Source: JAYODW01 sp038116745 | Lineage (GTDB): Bacteria > Pseudomonadota > Gammaproteobacteria > Ga0077536 | Length of the DNA: 33,876 bases | Assembly (NCBI GenBank): GCA_038116745.1 | Contig: JAYODW010000047.1 | Location: 1-33,876, forward strand | Reading direction: 5' to 3' | Shown here: positions 23,098-30,357 of the stretch, in pieces | Layout of the letters: every line of letters begins with the position of its first letter | How positions within the stretch are numbered: position 1 is the stretch's first letter | Position numbers and translations under genes: made by a program | Notes under the pieces: model-generated | Told to the model about the DNA's origin: nothing | What the model saw: only the letters and a program-made list of their open reading frames with translations | The model's database searches: none

Positions 23098-23910
23098 ATG
23101 AGTAACGTCGGCATGCGCCAGATGTTAGAAGCAGGTGTGCATTTTGGACACCAGACCCGCTACTGGCACCCGAAAATGGCCCCGTACATCTTCGGTGAAC
23201 GCAACAAAATTCACATCATTAATCTCGAGCAGACAGTTCCGTTGTTCGACGAGGCTCTTAATTTCGCCGGCCGTCTCGCAGCAAAGCACTCAAAGCTTCT
23301 CTTCGTGGGCACTAAACGTGCCGCGCAGGAGCCCGTTGCCAAAGAGGCACAGCGCTGCGGGATGCCTTATGTCAGTCGTAGATGGTTGGGCGGGATGCTG
23401 ACCAACTTTAAAACCGTCAAACAATCGATAAAGCGCCTCAAAGACCTGGAAGAGATGGTCGAGAAAGGCGGACTTGATCGGATGTCCAAAAAAGAAGCGC
23501 TGCACGTGCGAAGAGAGCTGGAGAAGCTCAATCAAGGCCTTGGGGGGATTAAAAACATGGAAAGCCTCCCCGACGCGCTGTTCGTGATAGACGTGGGACA
23601 TGAACGGATCGCTGTCGCCGAAGCGAACAAACTCGGGATTCCTGTGATCGCAGTTGTAGATACCAACAACTCGCCCGACGGCGTGGACTATGTCATCCCC
23701 GGAAACGACGACGCGATTCGGTCGATCGCCCTGTACTCGAAGGCTGTCGCAGACGCGGTGTTGGATGCTCGACTGGTCGTCGCCGATGTCGCGACTGGCG
23801 CGCGTGATGAATTCGTTGAGCTTGATGACAAGGTTGCCCCCCTTCTAGGAGACCCGGCGGGCGATGCGAATACATCGACTGCTGCTGAGGCAGATAGCAG
23901 CCCTGAATAA
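23098..23910 (+). CDS. rpsB: 30S ribosomal protein S2
   Basis: S2 joins the 30S platform late and is needed for S1 binding. The 270-residue product has the two S2 signatures MRQMLEAGVHFGHQTRYWHPKM (residues 5-26) and the Asp-rich PDALFVIDVGHERIAVAEA with VDTNNSPDGVDYVIPGNDDA. The C-terminal about 30 residues are acidic and variable, making it longer than E. coli S2 (241). The ATG has AGGAGA at ideal spacing. It is followed by tsf after 43 nt, the universal rpsB-tsf pair, and preceded by a leader with tandem hairpins. Confidence 0.97.
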   Translation: MSNVGMRQMLEAGVHFGHQTRYWHPKMAPYIFGERNKIHIINLEQTVPLFDEALNFAGRLAAKHSKLLFVGTKRAAQEPVAKEAQRCGMPYVSRRWLGGMLTNFKTVKQSIKRLKDLEEMVEKGGLDRMSKKEALHVRRELEKLNQGLGGIKNMESLPDALFVIDVGHERIAVAEANKLGIPVIAVVDTNNSPDGVDYVIPGNDDAIRSIALYSKAVADAVLDARLVVADVATGARDEFVELDDKVAPLLGDPAGDANTSTAAEADSSPE

Positions 23911-23953
23911 ACGCCCTGAAAACGAGCGTGGGACTATTTAACGAGGTGTGACA

Positions 23954-24829
23954 ATGGCAGTAACGGCTGCGATGGTGAAGGAACTGCGGGAGCGTTCCGG
24001 AGCGGGGATGATGGAGTGCAAGAAAGCGCTCGTGGAAACGAGTGGTGATATCGAAGCGGCAATTGAGCACTTGCGAAAAACAGGGGCAGCCAAAGCCGCG
24101 AAGAAAGCAGGGAGAATCGCCGCTGAGGGCGCTATCGTCATCGCTGTCGACGGTGGTTCCGCAGTGATGGTTGAGGTAAACAGCGAGACCGATTTCGTTG
24201 CGAATGACGAAAATTTCTCCGCGTTCACCAAAACCGTTGCTGCTGCAGCGCTGGAGAATTCGATAGGTGATGTGGCTGCCTTGAGTGCGGCCGAGGTTGA
24301 CGGGGTGACGATCGAGGAGATGCGAACGAGCTTGATCGCTAAGGTCGGCGAGAACATCGGACTCAGACGGGTGGTCCATATGGACGTGGAGGAGGGGCTG
24401 ACTGAGTCCTACCTACACGGGCGACGAATCGGGGTGCTGATAAACATTACCGGCGGTAACGCGGAGTTAGCGAGGGATCTCGCTATGCACATCGCCGCGT
24501 CTAATCCTATCTGCGTCAGTGAATCTGACGTGCCGGAAGGATTGCTGCTCAAAGAGCGGGAAATCCATCTTGCTCAGGCGGTGCAAAGTGGAAAGCCAGC
24601 CGACATCGTGGAGAAGATGGTTGAGGGGAGGCTTAAAAAGTTCATTGCTGAGATTAGCTTGACCGGTCAGCCGTTCGTCAAAGATCCCGAGAAGACAGTG
24701 GCGCAGCTTCTGGGCGATGCAGGTGCCGTAGTGAAAAGCTTCGTGCGCTTCGAGGTTGGAGAAGGTATCGAGAAGAAGGAGGTTAACTTCGCTGAAGAGG
24801 TGAGGGCTCAAGCAGGCGCGGCTCACTGA
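23954..24829 (+). CDS. tsf: Elongation factor Ts
   Basis: EF-Ts is the nucleotide-exchange factor that regenerates EF-Tu-GTP. From the ATG at 23954 it has 291 residues. The N-terminal UBA-like domain has VKELRERSGAGMMECKKAL. The EF-Tu contact motif NSETDFVANDENF and the C-terminal SLTGQPFVKDPEKTVAQLL and RFEVGEGIEKKE are intact. GAGGTG lies just upstream; the GTG at 23948, two codons earlier, falls inside that ribosome-binding site and is less likely. Co-transcribed with rpsB and followed by pyrH after 40 nt. Confidence 0.97.
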   Translation: MAVTAAMVKELRERSGAGMMECKKALVETSGDIEAAIEHLRKTGAAKAAKKAGRIAAEGAIVIAVDGGSAVMVEVNSETDFVANDENFSAFTKTVAAAALENSIGDVAALSAAEVDGVTIEEMRTSLIAKVGENIGLRRVVHMDVEEGLTESYLHGRRIGVLINITGGNAELARDLAMHIAASNPICVSESDVPEGLLLKEREIHLAQAVQSGKPADIVEKMVEGRLKKFIAEISLTGQPFVKDPEKTVAQLLGDAGAVVKSFVRFEVGEGIEKKEVNFAEEVRAQAGAAH

Positions 24830-24869
24830 TTTTGGCCGGCTCCGCAAACGCATTGGGGTAAAGCGTCCT

Positions 24870-25601
24870 ATGGGAGACTCTGATAAACGCATGCCCACGT
24901 TTCAACGTGTTCTGATAAAGCTGAGCGGCGAGGCCCTGATGGGCTCCGAAGATTACGGTATTGACCCCGACTTTGTAGATTATATCGGCGGCGAAATTCG
25001 CAGCCTTACTGACGCTGGAATCGAGGTCGGAGTCGTCGTCGGCGGCGGTAACATTTTTCGTGGGGCAGGGCTTGCCGCTGCCGGCGTAGATCGGGTCACC
25101 GCAGACCAGATGGGAATGCTGGCCACAGTAATCAACGCATTAGCTATACAGGATGCGCTGGAGCGGCAAGGCATGTTCGCTCGCGTCATGTCAGCGCTGA
25201 AAATTAATCAGGTGTGTGAAGATTACATAAGACGGCGCGCGGTCAGACACCTTGAGAAGGGGCGAGTAGTTATCCTGGCAGCAGGGACCGGCAACCCGTT
25301 TTTCACTACGGATTCTGCGGCGAGTTTGAGGGCTATAGAAATTAATGCCGATCTTATGATCAAAGCGACCAAGGTCGATGGAATTTATTCTGCTGACCCC
25401 AAACTCGTGCCGGATGCAGTTAAATTCGACACGTTGGGGTATCAAGAAGTCCTTGAGAAGAAGCTGGGAGTCATGGACGCTACGGCCATCGTGCTGTGCC
25501 AGGAGAATCGGATGCCGCTGAGAGTCGTCGATATGACGTGCCCTGGTGTCTTCCTGGATGCCGCTATGGGGGCAGCAGTGGGAACCTTAGTAACTGTGTA
25601 A
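24870..25601 (+). CDS. pyrH: UMP kinase
   Basis: PyrH phosphorylates UMP to UDP, is hexameric, activated by GTP and inhibited by UTP. The 243-residue product has the amino-acid-kinase fold with VLIKLSGEALMG at the N-terminus, VGVVVGGGNIFRG, DRVTADQMGMLATVINALA and GTGNPFFTTDSAASLRA. KATKVDGIYSADP is also present. An ATG seven codons later is possible, but the 24870 start is supported by an upstream GGGGT. Placed in the tsf-pyrH-frr order found in most bacteria. Confidence 0.97.
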   Translation: MGDSDKRMPTFQRVLIKLSGEALMGSEDYGIDPDFVDYIGGEIRSLTDAGIEVGVVVGGGNIFRGAGLAAAGVDRVTADQMGMLATVINALAIQDALERQGMFARVMSALKINQVCEDYIRRRAVRHLEKGRVVILAAGTGNPFFTTDSAASLRAIEINADLMIKATKVDGIYSADPKLVPDAVKFDTLGYQEVLEKKLGVMDATAIVLCQENRMPLRVVDMTCPGVFLDAAMGAAVGTLVTV

Positions 25602-25609
25602 ATCAAAAA

Positions 25610-26167
25610 ATGCATGATGAAATCCTCAACGATGCCCGAGACCGAATGGGCAAAAGCGTCGATTCTTTCGCTAGTGACTTATCCAGGCTGCGAACCGGCA
25701 GAGCACAGACCAGCCTGATTGATCACTTATCGGTCACGTACTATGGGGCTTCCACTCCACTGGGACAGGTGGGGAATGTGGGTGTCGAAGATGCCAGAAC
25801 TCTGTCCGTTACCGTCTGGGACCGCTCCATGATCGAGAGCGTCGAGAAGGCCATTCTTGAATCAAATCTCGGCTTGAATCCTGTTACAGCGGGTAACGTC
25901 ATACGCATCCCGCTGCCAGCTCTCACAGAGGAACGTAGGAAGTCGCTTATAAAAATTCTGAAGTCTGAAGCCGAGCAAGCCCGAGTGGCCGTGCGCAATA
26001 TTCGAAGAGATGCGATCACGCATTTCAAGGGGCTTGCGAAATCTAAAGAAATTTCAGAAGACGACGTGAGGCGAGGGGAAGAGCTAGCACAAAAGGCCAC
26101 AGACGAATTCGTCGGAAAGATAGATGCTATCGTGGCAAACAAAGAACGGGAAATGCTGGAAGTTTGA
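25610..26167 (+). CDS. frr: Ribosome recycling factor
   Basis: RRF, with EF-G, splits post-termination ribosomes. From the ATG at 25610 the product has 185 residues, identical to E. coli RRF. Family features are RLRTGRAQTSLIDHLSV, YYGASTPLGQVGNV, GNVIRIPLPALTEERRK and the C-terminal DDVRRGEELAQKATDEF. The start is 8 nt after the pyrH stop in an A-rich stretch with no Shine-Dalgarno sequence, so translation is probably coupled to pyrH. The frame is open further upstream inside pyrH, but family length fixes this start. Confidence 0.96.
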   Translation: MHDEILNDARDRMGKSVDSFASDLSRLRTGRAQTSLIDHLSVTYYGASTPLGQVGNVGVEDARTLSVTVWDRSMIESVEKAILESNLGLNPVTAGNVIRIPLPALTEERRKSLIKILKSEAEQARVAVRNIRRDAITHFKGLAKSKEISEDDVRRGEELAQKATDEFVGKIDAIVANKEREMLEV

Positions 26168-26184
26168 GGACGGAGCTGTTTTAG

Positions 26185-26940
26185 GTGGGAGAGGCAGTGC
26201 CGAGACATGTCGCCATTATCATGGACGGCAATGGGCGCTGGGCACGCAAAAAGGGGCTCCCTAGAGTCGCAGGACACCGCGCAGGGGTAGAAAACCTCCG
26301 TAACATCGTCCGGCATTGTGCTCAAATCGGAGTCAATGTTCTTACGGTATTCGCATTTAGTAGCGAGAACTGGCGCAGACCGTCCACTGAAGTCGCTTTT
26401 CTTCTTGACCTGTTTGTCAGCGCACTTGAGCGAGAGGCTGGAGAACTTCACTCGGCCGGGGTGAGGATCAGCGTTATAGGAGATCGCACGGTCTTTCCGG
26501 AGGGGCTGCAGGACGCTATTGCTAACGCCGAGGCGCTAACGGCGAACAACAACGGCCTCTGGTTGAACATCGCTGCTAACTATGGAGGCAGATGGGATAT
26601 CGTCAGCGCTGTGCAGGCAGTCGCGCAAAGAGTGTTAGAGGGCGAGCTGACACCCGAAGAAATTTCTGAAGCGCTGCTCCACGGCTATTTATCCCTTGGC
26701 GCTCTCCCTGACCCTGATTTATTTATCCGCTCAGGCGGTGAAGTGCGCATAAGCAATTACCTCTTATGGCAGCTAGCGTACAGCGAACTCTACTTCTCCG
26801 ACGTATTGTGGCCAGACTTCGATGTTTCTCAGTTGGAGAAAGCGCTTGAGGTCTACCATGGCCGACAGAGACGATTTGGTATGACTGGAGAACAGGTTAC
26901 CTCCGGGGAGGGTACTGCACCGTCCTCTATCGCCGGCTGA
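26185..26940 (+). CDS. uppS: Undecaprenyl diphosphate synthase (cis-prenyltransferase)
   Basis: UppS condenses eight isopentenyl diphosphates with farnesyl diphosphate to make the C55 lipid carrier for peptidoglycan and O-antigen. The 251-residue product has HVAIIMDGNGRWA (Asp14 binds Mg), GHRAGVENLR, FAFSSENWRRP, LNIAANYGGRWDI and the C-terminal DLFIRSGGEVRISNYLLWQLAYSE. The last block has Val where Gln, His or Arg is usual. The start is GTG at 26185 with GGAG nine bases upstream; GTG at 26197 with GGGAGAGG before it is equally plausible. First of the envelope lipid genes uppS-cdsA-dxr-rseP. Confidence 0.95.
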   Translation: MGEAVPRHVAIIMDGNGRWARKKGLPRVAGHRAGVENLRNIVRHCAQIGVNVLTVFAFSSENWRRPSTEVAFLLDLFVSALEREAGELHSAGVRISVIGDRTVFPEGLQDAIANAEALTANNNGLWLNIAANYGGRWDIVSAVQAVAQRVLEGELTPEEISEALLHGYLSLGALPDPDLFIRSGGEVRISNYLLWQLAYSELYFSDVLWPDFDVSQLEKALEVYHGRQRRFGMTGEQVTSGEGTAPSSIAG

Positions 26941-26984
26941 GTGCTCCAGTACCGGCAGTCCCAGTCGATGCTCCGGTCCTGAAC

Positions 26985-27797
26985 ATGCTGATTACCCGCG
27001 TCATTACCGCCCTTGTGCTCGGGGTTTCTGTTCTTGGAGCAGTACTATTTACTCCGTTTTGGGCAACTGCTTCCTTGATCCTTACATTTGGCGCGTTGGC
27101 GTCATTGGAATGGGCCCAGCTGATTGGCTTAGAACATCGTTGGGTCCAGTGTGGATTTGTCCTGCTGGTCACCGGAATTGGGGGCTTTAGTGGAATCGCT
27201 GGCGAAGCGGTTCTGCTGCAACTCGTTTTTTCTCTTGCGCTCGCATCCTGGGCGCTGATCTGCGTTTGGATCGTGCTTTTTCAACGGGAGCCGATTAGGC
27301 GGCGCGGAACTCGTGCTGTTCACTTCCTAAGCGGCTGGATCATTCAAACCGGAGGGCTTGCGGCGGTGCTATTCCTCGCGATGGTATCGCCCGTGGGTTT
27401 GGTCGGGCTTTTCACAGTCGTGTGGGCAGCAGATTCGCTCGCCTTTATGGGCGGAAAACTCTGGGGGAGCCATCGTTTGGCGAGTAATGTCAGCCCTGGG
27501 AAGACATGGGAAGGCGTGCTGTGTGCCGTTTTGACTGCACCTTTCGTGGGGGCTTTTTTGCACTACTATCTCGGGGTCGGCTCACTTTCACCGATGGTCG
27601 TACTGGCCGTAGTTGTCACCTTGGTGGCGGTTATCGGAGACCTGTTTGAAAGCATGATTAAGCGGATCGCGGGGCGCAAGGACAGCGGTCGTTTATTGCC
27701 AGGTCACGGCGGGGTGCTGGACCGGATCGACGGACTGCTGGCTGCCGGACCTGTTTATGTTGTCGGGATGAACGAGATGATGGGCATATGGCTGTAG
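26985..27797 (+). CDS. cdsA: Phosphatidate cytidylyltransferase
   Basis: CdsA makes CDP-diacylglycerol from CTP and phosphatidic acid, the precursor of all phospholipids. The 270-residue integral membrane protein has about eight hydrophobic segments. Its C-terminus carries the CDP-alcohol-type signature, SMIKRIAGRKDSGRLLPGHGG followed by LDRIDGL (about residues 222-249). An earlier ADSLAFMGGKLWG and SPGKTWEG are also diagnostic. The ATG at 26985 has only a weak Shine-Dalgarno sequence. Its stop overlaps the dxr start by 10 nt (ATGGCTGTAG). Confidence 0.96.
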   Translation: MLITRVITALVLGVSVLGAVLFTPFWATASLILTFGALASLEWAQLIGLEHRWVQCGFVLLVTGIGGFSGIAGEAVLLQLVFSLALASWALICVWIVLFQREPIRRRGTRAVHFLSGWIIQTGGLAAVLFLAMVSPVGLVGLFTVVWAADSLAFMGGKLWGSHRLASNVSPGKTWEGVLCAVLTAPFVGAFLHYYLGVGSLSPMVVLAVVVTLVAVIGDLFESMIKRIAGRKDSGRLLPGHGGVLDRIDGLLAAGPVYVVGMNEMMGIWL

Positions 27798-28969
27798 GTA
27801 TAACTATCCTCGGATCAACCGGATCAATCGGAGTCAATACGTTAGACGTAATTGCGCGCCAGCCGGGGCGCTTCGATGTCTATGCCCTGACGGCACATCG
27901 AAATGTAAATTTATTGTTCGAGCAATGTCGAACTTGGATGCCGAAAATTGCGGTTATGACCGACGAGGGCAGCGCGAAGCTATTACGTGCTCGGTGCCGT
28001 GAATCTCGCCTCGGGGTTGAAGTGTTGGGTGGGGCGGGCGCTCTGGCAGATGTCGCGGCTGCGAGCGAGGTGGACTACGTCATGGCTGGGATCGTGGGCT
28101 CTGCCGGTCTGTTGCCCAATCTGGCAGCGGCACGTGCCGGGAAACGCGTGATGTTGGCTAACAAGGAGTCGTTAGTGATGTCGGGGCAGCTTTTCATGGA
28201 CGCCATCAGGCAGTCCAGCGCTGTGCTGTTACCGATCGATAGCGAGCATAACGCGATATTCCAAAGTCTCCCTGCGAATTTTTCCGGAGGACTTGTCGCG
28301 GCCGGGGTGGAAAAAATTCTCCTCACTGCTTCCGGCGGGCCGTTCAGAGAGTTTGCTTTGACTCAGCTTGAGGAGGTCACTCCAGAGCAGGCGTGTGCAC
28401 ATCCGAATTGGGTCATGGGTAAAAAGATCTCAGTAGATTCGGCGACGATGATGAACAAGGGTTTGGAAGTGATTGAAGCCTGCTGGCTGTTCAACGCGCG
28501 ATTGCAGGACGTAGAAGTGCTCATTCATCCCCAAAGTGTGATCCATTCAATGGTGCGCTACGTTGACGGCTCCGTGCTCGCTCAACTGGGGAACCCGGAT
28601 ATGAGAACGCCTATCGCGTACTCCCTCGCCTGGCCAGATCGGTGTCGTTCAGGAGTTGACCCGCTAGACCTTACCCTTGTCGGACGTTTGGATTTCGAGA
28701 GACCTGACGAAGAGCGATTTCCCTGTCTGAGACTGGCTCGGGAGGCGATGGCGGCCGGCGGAACGGCGCCAGCAATCCTCAATGCTGCGAATGAAGTTGC
28801 TGTTGACGCGTTCTTGAACAGGCAAGCCAGATTTCTTGATGTCCCACGCTTGGTCGCTGATAGCCTTGAAAGCATTCAGTCAGAAAAAGCGGATACCTTG
28901 GAGTCGATACTCGCTGCGGATGAGGCGGCGCGACAATTTGTTTCTTCCCAAGTATCGCAACTCAACTGA
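27788..28969 (+). CDS. dxr: 1-deoxy-D-xylulose 5-phosphate reductoisomerase
   Basis: Dxr (IspC) makes 2-C-methyl-D-erythritol 4-phosphate, the first committed step of the MEP isoprenoid pathway, and is the fosmidomycin target. The 393-residue product has the NADPH motif GSTGSIGVNTLDV (9-21), NKESLVMSG, the substrate and metal motif PIDSEHNAIFQ, TASGGPF, SATMMNKGLEVIEA and the flexible-loop residues HPNWVMGKKISVD. It supplies precursors used by the upstream uppS. The gene overlaps cdsA, so translation is coupled. rseP follows 5 nt after its stop. Confidence 0.97.
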   Translation: MAVGITILGSTGSIGVNTLDVIARQPGRFDVYALTAHRNVNLLFEQCRTWMPKIAVMTDEGSAKLLRARCRESRLGVEVLGGAGALADVAAASEVDYVMAGIVGSAGLLPNLAAARAGKRVMLANKESLVMSGQLFMDAIRQSSAVLLPIDSEHNAIFQSLPANFSGGLVAAGVEKILLTASGGPFREFALTQLEEVTPEQACAHPNWVMGKKISVDSATMMNKGLEVIEACWLFNARLQDVEVLIHPQSVIHSMVRYVDGSVLAQLGNPDMRTPIAYSLAWPDRCRSGVDPLDLTLVGRLDFERPDEERFPCLRLAREAMAAGGTAPAILNAANEVAVDAFLNRQARFLDVPRLVADSLESIQSEKADTLESILAADEAARQFVSSQVSQLN

Positions 28970-28974
28970 CTGAG

Positions 28975-30327
28975 ATGCAGCTTTTATCGACTGTTGGCTA
29001 CTTTTTGCTCGCGCTCGCTTTGCTTGTAGCGATGCACGAGTACGGGCATTACTGGGTTGCAAGGAAGATGGGTGTGCGGGTCCTTCGGTTCTCTCTGGGA
29101 TTCGGACCTGTGCTATGGAGGCGCCAAGGGGAGAGCACCGAATTCGTGCTCGCTCTGATCCCTCTCGGCGGGTACGTCAAAATGCTCGATGAGCGGGAAG
29201 GTGATGTGCCTCGGGGGCAGGAGCGGTTTGCCTTCAATAGGAAATCCGTGGGTGCGCGCGCAGCTGTCGTAGCCGCTGGGCCGCTCGCTAATTTCCTTTT
29301 GGCGTTCATGGCTTATTGGTTTGTGTTGGTAGCGGGGGTGATTGGTGTGCCGCCAATCATTGGTGAAGTTGAAAGTCAAAGCATTGCATCGAGAGCGGGA
29401 ATACGCCCCGGAGACCTCGTCGTCGCGGTCAATGCACGACCTGTCTCGACATGGGAAGGAGTGCTGCGGCAGTCTCTGAATGCGGTCCTCGACGGCGGGA
29501 AAGTGGAATTTGAGCTTCGCCCCAACCAATCTAACTACCTGAAAACCTCCATCCTCGATTTCAGCGGGCTTAGCGTTGATGAGCTCGGAGAGCAGTCGTT
29601 TCTTGCTGTCCTCGGAGTCTCACAGAAGCGGTTCCCGTTGCCGCCCCATATCAAAAAGGTGACCGAGGGCCAGGCCGCCGCGCGATCCGGTTTGCAAACA
29701 GGAGACCTCGTCGTCGCGGCAAACGGTGCAACGATCGATGACTGGATGCAATGGGTGCAGGTGGTACGTGCGAATCCAGGGCGGCCGCTGCTCGTGGAGG
29801 TTGCACGCGAAGGGCAGAGGGTTTCTCTAAGCGTGGTTCCTGATGTTGTTGTCCAGGACAGTAAGGAAATTGGTCGGATCGGCGCCGAAGTCCTTGTGCC
29901 GGAAGGTTATCCTCCCCATTCCGTCGAGCGGCTGGATGTTTTTGAGGCGATGCCCGCCGCGCTGTTAAGAACGGCGGAAACGTCTACGACGACAGTCAAG
30001 TTCCTATGGAAAATGCTGACAGGAAACGCTTCGCTTTCGAACCTCAGTGGGCCTATCAGTATTGCGCAGTATGCGGGCGCATCGGCGCGAATGGGCCTTC
30101 CCAGATTCGTTGAATTTCTCGCACTTGTCAGCGTCAGTCTGGCCGTCCTGAATCTCTTGCCGATACCTCTGCTTGACGGGGGACACCTGCTTTTTTACCT
30201 GATAGAATTTTCCCGCCGGCGGCCGCTGTCCGAGAGCGCTCAGGCTTTGAGTCAGCAAATAGGTTTGTCTTTGCTGTTGGGGCTCATGGGCATTGCACTC
30301 TTCAACGATTTCGCCCGCCTGCTCTGA
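28975..30327 (+). CDS. rseP: Site-2 protease RseP
   Basis: RseP is the inner-membrane zinc protease that cleaves RseA after DegS, releasing sigmaE in envelope stress. The 450-residue product has HEYGH at 21-25 in the first membrane segment and LLDGGH (Asp401) in the third. Two PDZ domains are present (about 125-195 and 220-305), each preceded by hydrophobic segments. The N-terminal GVRVLRFSLGFGP and C-terminal GIALFNDFARLL match the family. Placement just before bamA is conserved. The ATG is 5 nt after the dxr stop with a weak Shine-Dalgarno sequence, so translation is probably coupled. Confidence 0.97.
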   Translation: MQLLSTVGYFLLALALLVAMHEYGHYWVARKMGVRVLRFSLGFGPVLWRRQGESTEFVLALIPLGGYVKMLDEREGDVPRGQERFAFNRKSVGARAAVVAAGPLANFLLAFMAYWFVLVAGVIGVPPIIGEVESQSIASRAGIRPGDLVVAVNARPVSTWEGVLRQSLNAVLDGGKVEFELRPNQSNYLKTSILDFSGLSVDELGEQSFLAVLGVSQKRFPLPPHIKKVTEGQAAARSGLQTGDLVVAANGATIDDWMQWVQVVRANPGRPLLVEVAREGQRVSLSVVPDVVVQDSKEIGRIGAEVLVPEGYPPHSVERLDVFEAMPAALLRTAETSTTTVKFLWKMLTGNASLSNLSGPISIAQYAGASARMGLPRFVEFLALVSVSLAVLNLLPIPLLDGGHLLFYLIEFSRRRPLSESAQALSQQIGLSLLLGLMGIALFNDFARLL

Positions 30328-30357
30328 ACGCTGGTCATCCATAATTAAAACAAATAC

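Noticed and set aside
25741..26451. 236-codon minus-strand frame across frr and uppS
   Set aside because: Serine-rich shadow of two conserved genes.
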